Source: an uncultured Spirochaetaceae bacterium (GTDB lineage: Bacteria; Spirochaetota; Spirochaetia; Sphaerochaetales; Sphaerochaetaceae). Taken from it: DNA of 37,258 nucleotides. The translations under genes were made by a program, and so were the position numbers. Numbering within the stretch: the stretch's first letter is position 1; each line of letters starts with the position of its first letter. This document shows positions 1 through 7,439 of the stretch, in pieces. The stretch is taken from assembly GCA_944392735.1 (NCBI GenBank), contig CALXXR010000073.1, positions 1 to 37,258 of the forward strand. Reading direction: 5' to 3'. The notes under the pieces were generated by a model. That model saw only the letters and a list, made by a program, of their open reading frames with translations. It made no database searches and had not been told where the DNA came from.

Positions 1-1
1 C

Positions 2-676
2 GATGACTCCATCGAGAAGCAGATCGATATGCTCGGAAGGATATCGGAGACAGGAGTCGACGCAGTCGTCATCGTCAGCAACCGCCTTGCCGGCAAGGAT
101 GAGGGGGATGACGAGATGAGAAGGAATGCGGAGAGGATATTCTCTGCCCTTCCCGATGTCGTCTTCGGCCTCTACGAATGCCCCTATCCCTATCTGAAGC
201 TGCTCTCGGATGGCTTCCTCTGCGATTATGCCCATACTGGGAAGCTGCGGTTCATCAAGGATGTGTCCTGCTCTGAGCATATCCAGAAGCGGAGGGTGGC
301 GCTGACAGAGGGAACCGCCTGCTCGCTCTTCAATGCTAATACATCTACGCTCCTCAGCTCACTGCAGGCAGGATACGATGGATACAATGGCGTCATGGCA
401 AACTACCATATCGATCTGTACAGCTGGCTGTACAGGAACTGGATGGAGGATGGAAGGACCGCCGAGGAGCTCTCGGATTTCCTCACGCTCGCAGCGGTCC
501 TCGAGGCAAGGGCTTACCCGGTAAGCGCGAAATGGTACCAGAATGCCTATGGGGTTCCGATGTCCATCGCCACAAGGAGCAAGGATCCAGCACTGCTGAA
601 CGAGAATGCCATCCATGAGATCGAGAGCCTCAAGCGCATGGAGGATGCGTGGCGAAGAAGGCTGTTCGCTGAATGA
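2..676 (+). CDS. DapA/NanA-family aldolase (dihydrodipicolinate synthase-like), 5' end cut off by window
   Basis: The reading frame is already open at the first bases, so this is the C-terminal 224 residues of a longer protein. The family forms a TIM barrel that uses a Schiff-base lysine to make or cleave 2-keto acids; members include dihydrodipicolinate synthase, N-acetylneuraminate lyase and sugar-acid lyases. Visible family marks are a Y-x-C-P-Y-P stretch where the YN-x-P motif normally lies, the segment RFIKDVS containing the likely Schiff-base Lys, and a later G-Y-D-G-x-x-x-x-x-A-N segment typical of the barrel's substrate pocket. It converges on the TRAP/aldolase unit, which suggests sugar-acid or keto-acid catabolism rather than lysine synthesis, but the specificity cannot be read from this fragment. 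Confidence 0.8.
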   Translation, partial: DDSIEKQIDMLGRISETGVDAVVIVSNRLAGKDEGDDEMRRNAERIFSALPDVVFGLYECPYPYLKLLSDGFLCDYAHTGKLRFIKDVSCSEHIQKRRVALTEGTACSLFNANTSTLLSSLQAGYDGYNGVMANYHIDLYSWLYRNWMEDGRTAEELSDFLTLAAVLEARAYPVSAKWYQNAYGVPMSIATRSKDPALLNENAIHEIESLKRMEDAWRRRLFAE

Positions 677-681
677 TGGAA

Positions 682-704
682 GGAGGGGCCGCGAAGGCCC
701 CTCC
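682..704. terminator. Hairpin between convergent genes, probable bidirectional terminator
   Basis: A perfect 9-bp stem (GGAGGGGCC / GGCCCCTCC) with a 5-base loop lies 6 bases after the DapA-like stop and 19 bases from the dctM stop. It is symmetric, so it can serve both genes. No long T tract follows on either side, so intrinsic termination strength is uncertain. Confidence 0.6.
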
Positions 705-722
705 GAAATGATCCTGCCGCTC

Positions 723-2000
723 CTATGCAGCTCCGAAGAGCAGATTCGGCAGCCAGAGCGACACGGCCGGAACGAATGTCACGAGGATCAGCACCACTCC
801 CAGAGGGATCAGGAATGGCACCGTCGCCTTCATGACGCGTTCGAACGAGACTCCGGATACATTGGATACGACGTAGAGCACGACCCCGACAGGCGGTGTG
901 ACGACGCCGATCATCAGATTGAGGATCATGATCATGCATGCCTGCGTCTGATCCACGCCCGCGCTCATCATTGCAGGGATGAGTATAGGCGTAAGGATGA
1001 GTATGGCGGCCGTTCCTTCCATGAACATTCCAACGAAGAGGAGGAAGAGGTTCACTATGATCAGCAGAAGGACCTTGTTATGCGCGAATGCAAGCAGGAC
1101 GTTGGTCATCTGCTGCGGGATCTGGGCGACGGAGAGCGCGTAGCCGAAGATTCCAGCGGTCATGACGAGGGAGAGGACGACGCCTGTCGTCTCGCACGTC
1201 TGCAGAACGACCTTCGGGACATCGCGCCATGTCAGATCCCTGTATGCGAGAAGACCGATGACGAGCGAGTAGAACGCTGCTATTATGGCTGCCTCCGTAG
1301 GAGTGACTACGCCACGATAGATTCCGAAGAAGAGGATAACCGGTGCAAGAAGCGCTAGGAATGCCTCCTTGAAGGCGACCCAGAGCGAATGGAGCGTTGG
1401 ACGCGGATTGCGTGGATAATGCCTCCTGTTCGCATAGACCGCAACAAGAACGCACATCGCGATCGTCATGAGGAGGCCAGGGACGATGCCCGCCACGAAG
1501 AGGCGACCGATCGAAGCCTCCGCCGTCACCGCGAGGATGACCATGGGAAGCGATGGCGGGATGATGGGACCAAGGACGGATGAGGCGGCGGTCGCAGCGC
1601 ATGCGAAGTCCGCATCGTATCCGATGTCCTTCATGGCCTGTATCTCGATGTTGCCCAACCCGCCAGCATCAGCGACAGCGGTTCCGCTCATTCCAGCGAA
1701 GAGGGCGCTGCCGATGATGTTCGCATGGCCCATTCCACCGGGAACGGTTCCGACGATCGTATTGGCGAAGTTGAACATCTTCCTTGTGACGCCCGATGTA
1801 TTCATCAGGTTTCCCATAAGGATGAAGAACGGGGCCGCGATCATGGTGAATGAATTGGCGGACTGCGTTATGCGCTGAACCACGACCTCCATCGGGAGAT
1901 TCTCGATGAAGACATAGAGGAATGAGCAGAGGCCGAGGTTGACATACAGCGGCAGCCCCGTGAAAAGCATGACGACGAAAAGTATGAGCGCGGCTGTCAT
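723..2000 (-). CDS. dctM: TRAP transporter large permease DctM
   Basis: This 425-residue, very hydrophobic protein is the large (about 12-helix) membrane subunit of a tripartite ATP-independent periplasmic transporter, which imports organic or sugar acids with sodium. The N-terminus is a helix followed by a GLPLYVNLG segment, then the conserved APFFILMGNLMNTSGV loop and a long run of helices including IIPPSLPMVI and a VTPPVG motif near the C-terminus, all typical of the DctM/UIT6 family. Length is normal. Its ATG overlaps the dctQ stop as ATGA, and it has an exceptionally strong ribosome site inside the end of dctQ. It is the last gene of the unit. Confidence 0.95.
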   Translation of the reverse strand: MTAALILFVVMLFTGLPLYVNLGLCSFLYVFIENLPMEVVVQRITQSANSFTMIAAPFFILMGNLMNTSGVTRKMFNFANTIVGTVPGGMGHANIIGSALFAGMSGTAVADAGGLGNIEIQAMKDIGYDADFACAATAASSVLGPIIPPSLPMVILAVTAEASIGRLFVAGIVPGLLMTIAMCVLVAVYANRRHYPRNPRPTLHSLWVAFKEAFLALLAPVILFFGIYRGVVTPTEAAIIAAFYSLVIGLLAYRDLTWRDVPKVVLQTCETTGVVLSLVMTAGIFGYALSVAQIPQQMTNVLLAFAHNKVLLLIIVNLFLLFVGMFMEGTAAILILTPILIPAMMSAGVDQTQACMIMILNLMIGVVTPPVGVVLYVVSNVSGVSFERVMKATVPFLIPLGVVLILVTFVPAVSLWLPNLLFGAA

Positions 2001-2509
2001 TCGATCACCTCCTCCTCGACCGAATAGTCCTTCGGCCCATTCTTGATGACATAAGCGATCTCGGCGATCTCATAGAAGACGATCAGCAGATTGCAGACCG
2101 GAGCCATGAGATAGACCCATGCATAGTTCAGGTTGAACGAAACGGCGCTGCCGATCGATGAGATCTGCATCATCTTGATGCCATAGGCGACCATCAGCAC
2201 CGAGAAGATGATGGTGAGCGCATGGTTCACGATCTGCATGATCTTCCTGAAGCCTTCCGGAGCCTTGGCGATCAGGACGGTTATCTTGATGTGTCCACCG
2301 GAACGCTCCGCGATGACCCAGCCAAGATAGCAGATCCATACATAGATGAGCCTTATCGCCTCCTCCGACCAGGCAAGAGGACTGTTGAGGACCCATCGGA
2401 ATAATATCTGAGCGAGGCCAAGGACGAAGATCACCATGAAAAGCACAACGGACAGGGTGTCTACGATCTTCTCAGCCGTATTCTTGATTGTTGCTAAACC
2501 CTTTGTCAT
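1997..2509 (-). CDS. dctQ: TRAP transporter small permease DctQ
   Basis: This 170-residue protein has four predicted helices and the small-subunit pattern: a first helix with LGLAQILFRWV, then the family signature LAWSEEAIRLIYVWICYLG, and two more helices before a charged C-terminus. It associates with DctM and docks the DctP-substrate complex. The reading frame is open further upstream (an ATG at 2623), but the start MTKGLATIKN at 2509 gives the normal family length and follows an AGAGAG stretch. The gene is 74 bases downstream of dctP and overlaps dctM by 4 bases. Confidence 0.92.
   Translation of the reverse strand: MTKGLATIKNTAEKIVDTLSVVLFMVIFVLGLAQILFRWVLNSPLAWSEEAIRLIYVWICYLGWVIAERSGGHIKITVLIAKAPEGFRKIMQIVNHALTIIFSVLMVAYGIKMMQISSIGSAVSFNLNYAWVYLMAPVCNLLIVFYEIAEIAYVIKNGPKDYSVEEEVIE
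2003..2013 (-). promoter_or_regulatory. Extended Shine-Dalgarno of dctM
   Basis: On the minus strand this reads AGGAGGTGATC, an 11-base complement to the usual 3' end of bacterial 16S rRNA (GATCACCTCCT). The AGGAGG core is 7 bases before the dctM ATG, while the sequence also codes for the last residues of dctQ. It should give strong re-initiation on the large permease gene. Confidence 0.75.
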
Positions 2510-2534
2510 AACTATGTCTCTCTGAAGCGATGCC

Positions 2535-2558
2535 TTCCCCGAGGCTGTGCCCGGGGAA
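2535..2558 (-). other. Intercistronic hairpin between dctP and dctQ
   Basis: A 7-bp perfect stem (TTCCCCG / CGGGGAA) with a 10-base loop lies in the 74-base gap between dctP and dctQ. Binding-protein genes often need more product than their permeases, and such hairpins protect the upstream mRNA or partially stop transcription. That role is inferred here. Confidence 0.5.
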
Positions 2559-2583
2559 AGCGGAATCAAATCGAAATGGGTCC

Positions 2584-3570
2584 TTACATCTCCTGGATGC
2601 GGTCCCAGGTGCCGACTCCCCACTTCTCCTCGAATCTTGCTTCGATGAACGGGGCTGTCACGGAACGGAACGACTCGACATCGGGAGCGATGATCGTCAC
2701 GCCCTTCTCCTCAAGCTCCTGCTGAAGCTCGATCTCTGCCTTCTCGATCTCCTGGTCATGCCATACGATGGCTTCAGCGATGGCATCCTCGATGACCTTC
2801 TGGTCTTCGGGGCTTATCTTCTGCCAGACGTTCTCATTGATGAAGATGCAGTTCGGGCAGATGATGTGCTGGGTGAGGATCACGTAATCCTGGACTTCGT
2901 AGAACTTCTGCGAATCGAATGTCGTAAGAGGATTCTCCTGGGCATCGACGACCTTGGTCTGCAGCGAGAGGTAGAGCTCGCCGAGGTTCATCGGAGTCGC
3001 CCTAGCGCCCCAGGCCTCGATCATGGCCATGTAGAGAGGCGATTCGGGAACGCGGATCATCATACCTTTGACATCATCGATGGAATAGACGGGCGTATCT
3101 GTGGTCGTGAGCTGGCGCGTTCCATAGTAGATGGTTCCGAGCAGGCGGACATTGTTGTCGAGGAACGTCTGATTGAGCCATTCGCCGAACTCGCCGTTCA
3201 TAGCCCTGCTGAGATGCTCTCGGTCGCGCCAGATGTATGGAGCCTCAGCGATATCCGCAACGGGGATTCCAACCGATGAGAACTGTGCAGGACCTTCGGT
3301 GCACATATCGACGAGTCCTGTCTGGACGCCTTCCACCAGGTCCCTCGATCCACCGAGAGCGCTGCTTGGGAAGCCCTGGATCTCGACCCTTCCTTCGGTT
3401 CCCTCGTTAACGGCCTTGATGACCCTGTTCATCATCTGCGTCTCGATGCTTTCCGGAGTATGGACAGATCCCCATCTGATCACGATCTTATCCTGCTCGC
3501 CTGAGCCCTGTGCGAATGCCGACGTGCAGAGAATCAATCCGATGAGAACGAAGATGAATGCTTTCTTCAT
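2584..3570 (-). CDS. dctP: TRAP transporter substrate-binding protein DctP
   Basis: This 328-residue exported protein binds the substrate in the periplasm and hands it to DctQM. Residues 1-20 form a classic signal peptide (KK, hydrophobic core, AFA cleavage site). The mature part shows the DctP fold marks: the GMMIRVPESP segment with the conserved carboxylate-binding Arg173, and the VVDAQENP motif at about residues 208-214. Length is typical. An AAAGGAG ribosome site precedes the ATG. It has its own promoter and operator in the gap after the GntR gene, so it can be expressed separately from aldolase-gntR. The ligand is likely a sugar acid or other carboxylate, judged from the aldolase and regulator upstream. 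Confidence 0.95.
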   Translation of the reverse strand: MKKAFIFVLIGLILCTSAFAQGSGEQDKIVIRWGSVHTPESIETQMMNRVIKAVNEGTEGRVEIQGFPSSALGGSRDLVEGVQTGLVDMCTEGPAQFSSVGIPVADIAEAPYIWRDREHLSRAMNGEFGEWLNQTFLDNNVRLLGTIYYGTRQLTTTDTPVYSIDDVKGMMIRVPESPLYMAMIEAWGARATPMNLGELYLSLQTKVVDAQENPLTTFDSQKFYEVQDYVILTQHIICPNCIFINENVWQKISPEDQKVIEDAIAEAIVWHDQEIEKAEIELQQELEEKGVTIIAPDVESFRSVTAPFIEARFEEKWGVGTWDRIQEM

Positions 3571-3617
3571 ATAGATCTCCTTTTGTTGATTTGGGGAATC
3601 CTACGTTCCTCGCATAA

Positions 3618-3646
3618 ATTTCACCATGCGTTCCCCTAGTTGTCAA
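3618..3646 (-). promoter_or_regulatory. dctPQM promoter
   Basis: On the minus strand a perfect -35 box TTGACA (3641-3646) is followed by a 17-base spacer and TGAAAT (3618-3623, 4 of 6 matches). It predicts a leader of about 41 bases for dctP. The 19-bp operator ends 6 bases upstream of the -35 box. Confidence 0.65.
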
Positions 3647-3652
3647 CAAAAT

Positions 3653-3671
3653 CTGTACGACAGCCATACAG
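3653..3671 (-). promoter_or_regulatory. Operator O2 upstream of dctP (GntR candidate site)
   Basis: The plus strand reads CTGTACGACAGCCATACAG, an imperfect palindrome with CTGTAC/ATACAG half-sites. It matches the site at 5254-5272 in 17 of 19 positions. It sits between the gntR stop and the dctP promoter. The obvious binder is the GntR/FCD protein encoded next to it, by inference from the local context and the half-site type known for the FCD subfamily. Confidence 0.7.
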
Positions 3672-3672
3672 T

Positions 3673-4401
3673 TTAGTTTGACTGGTTGAAAAGCGACATC
3701 TGGCTCCTTACGTTGTTCCAGGATCGATCGAGGTGGGCGGTCATCGCCTGCACCGCCGCCTCTGGATCCCTGGTCCTGAGAGCGGCTATTATCGCGCGAT
3801 GCTTCTCGATGCCGTCCTCATTGCCGCCGGGGCTCTTGATTCCGGCTATGATGAACTTGCGGAGCACGCCGGTCATCGACTCGACAAGAAGCGACAGCAT
3901 GCTGTTGCCGCTGTACTTCGCGATGAGGCAATGGAATTCGCAGTCCATCTCGACGCGCTTGGCGAGATCGCCCTTGGCGGCTTCCATGCCATCGACTTGG
4001 CTGTCCAGCAGCTCGAGCTCCTTATCCGATATCCTGGCCGCCGCTTCCCTGATCGCCGCGACCTCGAGGATGATTCTTATCTCATAGACATCCTTATCCT
4101 CGATGCGATCCATCTGCACGATCCTCAGCAGAAGCTCCGAGACATCCTCCGACTCCGGCTTGGTGATGAATGCACCTCCGCCTACCCGGATCTCGACAAG
4201 GCCCCGCGCCTGAAGCAGCTTCAGCGCCTCCCTGATGATCGTGCGGCTCACTCCGAACTGCGCGGAGAGGGCCATTTCGGAGGGAAGCTTGCTAGCCGCC
4301 TCCCCTTTGTAGATTATCGCCTCCTCGATAGAATCGGCTATCTGTTCGTACAGAGGCTTCTTGTTGAGTGTCTCGCTTAGATCAAGTACTTTTCCTGCCA
4401 T
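3673..4401 (-). CDS. GntR-family (FadR/FCD subfamily) transcriptional regulator
   Basis: This 242-residue regulator has a winged helix at residues 15-80 (PLYEQIADSI..., then LPSEMALSAQFGVSRTIIRE and a G-rich wing) and an all-helical FCD ligand domain at about 95-230. The metal/ligand set of FCD proteins is complete: Asp153, His157, His201 and His223. These proteins usually sense small carboxylates or sugar acids, in line with the neighbouring TRAP transporter and aldolase. It starts 3 bases after the aldolase stop, with no clear ribosome site, so translation is probably coupled. It is flanked on both sides by the two candidate operators, which suggests it controls itself and dctPQM. Confidence 0.92.
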   Translation of the reverse strand: MAGKVLDLSETLNKKPLYEQIADSIEEAIIYKGEAASKLPSEMALSAQFGVSRTIIREALKLLQARGLVEIRVGGGAFITKPESEDVSELLLRIVQMDRIEDKDVYEIRIILEVAAIREAAARISDKELELLDSQVDGMEAAKGDLAKRVEMDCEFHCLIAKYSGNSMLSLLVESMTGVLRKFIIAGIKSPGGNEDGIEKHRAIIAALRTRDPEAAVQAMTAHLDRSWNNVRSQMSLFNQSN

Positions 4402-4404
4402 CAG

Positions 4405-5175
4405 TTACCCAAAGGCTTTCCGCAGATTTCCATATACGGCAGCCGCTCCATTCAGAATATAGTCAGTATCCGCCGCAATCGAAATCATATCAACACCCCG
4501 ATCCTTCCATTCCTTCATTCTGTCCAGATCGCAGTAGCCATAGGAGACTCCGATCCTCGCGCCCTTCTCGTGCGCTCTTCTGCAGACTTCATCGATGACC
4601 TCGACCACTTCCTTGTTGTCCCAGTCGCCGATATGCCCCATCGAGGCCGCAAGATCGCACGGCCCGATGATCAGCGCATCCATCTCCTTTATCGCAAGTA
4701 TGCGATCCAGATCGTCATAGGCCGCGATGTTCTCGAACTGAAGGAACCTCAGGATGTCGTCGTTGGCGTGGCTGAAGTACTCCGCTGCCGGAATCAGGCC
4801 ATACCTGCTCTGCCGCCTGGGACCATACCCTCGCACGCCCTGCGGCGGATACATGCATGCCTCGATCGCCTCCATCGCAAGCTCATACGAATTCACCTGG
4901 GGGAAGACGACCCCATCAGGCCCCATCTCAAGGATGGGCTTGGCCTTGATCCGATCGACAGATGGAATCCTCACTACAGACGATACGCCGGAGGCTCTGG
5001 CAGCGATGAGATGCGACTGCAGGCATTCGAGGGAGATCGATGTATGCTCAGTATCGATCCAGATATAGTCATAGGGGAAATAGCCCATGATCTCCGTGAT
5101 CGCAGGATCATTGAGCGATACATGCGTCCCTAGTGCGGCAACTCCGCTTTCGAGCTTGTTCCTGAGCTTATCCAT
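4405..5175 (-). CDS. HpcH/HpaI-family class II aldolase (2-keto-3-deoxy sugar-acid type)
   Basis: This 256-residue TIM-barrel enzyme cleaves 2-keto-3-deoxy acids to pyruvate and an aldehyde using a divalent metal. The catalytic set is visible: Asp41 and the base His44 in WIDTEH, Arg69 in VVRIP that binds the keto acid, metal ligands Glu148 (LQFEN) and Asp174 (IGPCDLAAS). The FPQVN segment matches the family's M/F-V-x-x-V-N strand. An ATG at 5250 is in frame, but the start at 5175 has a strong AAGGAGGG site and the normal family length, and the longer version would run through the promoter. It is the first gene of the aldolase-gntR unit. The exact substrate (4-hydroxy-2-oxoheptanedioate, 2-keto-3-deoxyglucarate or similar) is not decided by sequence. 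Confidence 0.9.
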   Translation of the reverse strand: MDKLRNKLESGVAALGTHVSLNDPAITEIMGYFPYDYIWIDTEHTSISLECLQSHLIAARASGVSSVVRIPSVDRIKAKPILEMGPDGVVFPQVNSYELAMEAIEACMYPPQGVRGYGPRRQSRYGLIPAAEYFSHANDDILRFLQFENIAAYDDLDRILAIKEMDALIIGPCDLAASMGHIGDWDNKEVVEVIDEVCRRAHEKGARIGVSYGYCDLDRMKEWKDRGVDMISIAADTDYILNGAAAVYGNLRKAFG

Positions 5176-5218
5176 CGCAACCCTCCTTTTCCTGGCACGC
5201 TTCTCCAGGCTCATCGGA

Positions 5219-5247
5219 ATTGTAGCATGAATGAGCAGAACTGCAAA
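5219..5247 (-). promoter_or_regulatory. Promoter of aldolase-gntR unit
   Basis: On the minus strand the -35 TTTGCA (5242-5247, 4 of 6) is followed by 17 bases and the -10 TACAAT (5219-5224, 5 of 6), which also has an upstream TG (TGCTACAAT). The operator ends exactly 6 bases before the -35, as at the dctP promoter. Confidence 0.6.
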
Positions 5248-5253
5248 CACAAT

Positions 5254-5272
5254 CTGTACGACAGGTATACAG
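5254..5272 (-). promoter_or_regulatory. Operator O1 upstream of the aldolase gene (GntR candidate site)
   Basis: The plus strand reads CTGTACGACAGGTATACAG, 17 of 19 identical to the site before dctP (3653-3671), with the same ATCTG left edge. It lies in the gap between the divergent aldolase and MATE genes, but its spacing points to the aldolase promoter. Confidence 0.7.
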
Positions 5273-5416
5273 ATATCCGAATAGCTTCAGCAAAGCAGGA
5301 AAGCCTATCGCCAGGTATGATGGCATAAAGAAGAGCCAATATGCATGAATCACCCTCCGGATATCTGGAAATCCTTCCCCGATCGTAGTAGAACACACTC
5401 GGTTTCGGAGGCGCCG

Positions 5417-6755
5417 ATGGCTATCGATCTCACCAAGGGGAGGCCCTTCCCCGTATTGCTTCGCTTCTCGCTTCCCGTCATCGGCGGAAATCTCTTCCAG
5501 CTCTTCTACACTCTTGCGGACACCATCATCGTCGGGCAGACGATCGGAGAGGATGCCCTCGCCGCCGTAGGTGCGACTACCGTATTCGTCTACTTCATCC
5601 TCTGCTTCATCCAGGGGCTGACGAATGGATTCTCCATCATACTGGCAAGGAAGCGTAGGCGCCCGGGACAGCGATGCTGCCAGGAAGGACATCGCCGCAT
5701 CCATCATCATATCAGCCGCGCTGACGGTCATCATCACGGTGCCGACGTGCCTTCTGACGCCATGGATCGTCGAGGCGATGGATGTTCCTGCGGAGATTGC
5801 AGCGGATGCCGCCGACTATCTTCTCGTCGTACTCGCAGGCACGGGAGCAACGGTGCTCTACAACCTCGCCTCCAACATCCTGCGGGCGCTTGGCGACAGC
5901 AGGCTTCCCCTTATATTCCTTGTCTTCTCATCGATCCTGAACATATTCCTCGATATCCTCTTCATCGTCCCCTTCAAAATGGGAGTCGGCGGAGCGGCGC
6001 TGGCGACTGTGCTCTCGCAGCTTATCGCAGGCATCCTCTCGCTCATTGCAGGCATATGGCGAAACGACCTCCTGAGGCTCTGCAGGAACGACTGGAGCAT
6101 TGGGCGGAGGATCCTATCCGAGAACCTCAGGCTTGGCATGCTGATGGGATTCCAGATGTCCGTCATGTGCATAGGGCAGCTGGTGATGCAGTCATCGGTC
6201 AACGGACTGGGGACTACGGCCATCGCAGGCTACACTGCCGCGACGAAGGTCGACCAGCTCTCGGTGCTGGTCAACAATGCGTTCATCACGGCGATCGCGG
6301 CATATGTCGCCCAGAACCATGGAGCCGGGGATATCGGGAGGATAAGGAAGGGCGTATGGGCGTCGCTGCTGCTGACGGAGGCGACGGACGTGCTGATGAT
6401 GCTCATCATAATCATCATCCAGCCATTCATCGTGCCGATGTTCGTCTCATCGCCATCGCCTGAGGTCTTCATCTTTGCCCGTGATTTCTTCCTTGTCACC
6501 CTGCCCTTCTATCCAGTGCTTGGGCTCCTGTGCGTCTACAGGACGAGCGTGCAGTCGCTGGGGAACTCATGGGCGCCATTCACGGCATGCATCGTCGAGC
6601 TCATCGCCAGATGCTCGGCCTCCCTTCTCCTTGGAGCATTCTTCGGATACATCGGCATCGTCTTCTACTCGCCGCTTGCCTGGATCGGCGCCGACGCCAT
6701 CGTCATCCCTGAATACGCCATGACGATCCGCAAGCTGGCAACTGGCAAACCATAG
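5417..6755 (+). pseudogene. MATE-family multidrug/sodium efflux protein, interrupted by a +1 frameshift
   Basis: The N-terminal 79 residues (from MAIDLTKGRPFPVLLRFSLP) and the rest of a standard MATE antiporter lie in two frames that join at about 5654. The first frame reads NGFSIILARK and then turns into nonsense; the second resumes as VGARDSDAARKD. Removing one C at 5654 restores the familiar ILA-x-x-x-GA-x-D loop and a protein of about 445 residues, normal for the NorM/DinF family with 12 helices. The start at 5417 has a GGAGG site 5 bases before it and fits the family N-terminus. If the base is real, the gene is inactive; a sequencing or assembly error is equally possible, since all the rest is intact. 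When functional, it would export cationic compounds with sodium or proton exchange. Confidence 0.85.
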
Positions 6756-6837
6756 AATAGGCCATGCTCGATACGGGGCTTATCATACGCGGCTCAGTGC
6801 GAAGAGGAACCGGTGGCTGAATCGCTGCCGACGGGTA

Positions 6838-6855
6838 TATAATCCAGCAAGGAGG
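6838..6855 (+). promoter_or_regulatory. -10 box and adjacent ribosome site of the 6861 gene
   Basis: A perfect TATAAT (6838-6843) lies 17 bases before the ATG, with GGAGG at 6851-6855. Transcription would start at about 6850, so the leader would be only about 11 bases and begin at the ribosome site. No good -35 box is seen at 16-18 bases. Confidence 0.5.
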
Positions 6856-6860
6856 CGGAT

Positions 6861-7439
6861 ATGAAGAGGATCATGCTCATAGCAGCCATCATCGCGGCAT
6901 TGTCATCGGCGCTCTACGCAGACGGCGACTTCGGATCGCTTGGCATGACAGCTGGATACACAGCGAAGGAGAATTCCGCCCTCATGGGCATAAACGGCGA
7001 ATACCAGCTCCTCGCTTCCGTATCGGAGCGAACATCATTCGGCTTCTCATCACATGTCGACGTCGCATTCGGACTCGGCAGGCACCGTCTCTCTCCGCTT
7101 TTCATCGGAACGATCACTGGAATAGGCTCGGAGATGCGCTTCTCGGATATGCTTGCGCTGAATCTGACGTTCGGCGCGGCGGTCGTTGCGGAGATGGGAG
7201 GATCCGGCGCTTCGGTGGGGATCGGCCCAGGTCTGGATGCCGCATTCTCCTTCTTCCTAGGCATGCAGCATGCCGTGGGAATCACCTTGGGAGCCACGGT
7301 CTATCCTCAGTTCCTCATCGCCGATGATGCGCAGGATAGGCTGTTCAGCGTAGCTGCGCTGGGCTACGTTGCGATGTCGTTCCGCTACCCCGCACCAGTC
7401 TCGGCGCTCGCCATACCGATCGCCTACATGATCTACTGA
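6861..7439 (+). CDS. Exported small protein, possible outer-membrane beta-barrel
   Basis: This 192-residue protein is not one I can assign to a named family. It has a signal peptide (MKRI, hydrophobic stretch, LYA cleavage at about residue 20) and then alternating polar/hydrophobic strands rich in Gly, Ala and aromatic residues (for example GYTAKENSALMGINGEY and ALNLTFGAAVVAEMG), the pattern of a small barrel or surface protein. Its last residues are hydrophobic and end in IYMIY-like aromatics, common in barrel proteins. It has a strong GGAGG site. Its stop overlaps the end of the convergent mutarotase-like gene by 7 bases. Confidence 0.7.
   Translation: MKRIMLIAAIIAALSSALYADGDFGSLGMTAGYTAKENSALMGINGEYQLLASVSERTSFGFSSHVDVAFGLGRHRLSPLFIGTITGIGSEMRFSDMLALNLTFGAAVVAEMGGSGASVGIGPGLDAAFSFFLGMQHAVGITLGATVYPQFLIADDAQDRLFSVAALGYVAMSFRYPAPVSALAIPIAYMIY

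Noticed and set aside
3606-3630. Weak inverted repeat CGCAT/ATGCG near the dctP leader
   Set aside because: Five-base arms around the -10 region; too short to call an operator or terminator.
5642-5660. Programmed ribosomal frameshift in the MATE gene
   Set aside because: No slippery heptamer or following stem-loop is evident, and no MATE protein is known to need frameshifting.
5625-6755. Second half of the MATE gene as an independent gene
   Set aside because: Its first residues are out-of-frame translation of the upstream half, and there is no ribosome site; it is one frameshifted gene.
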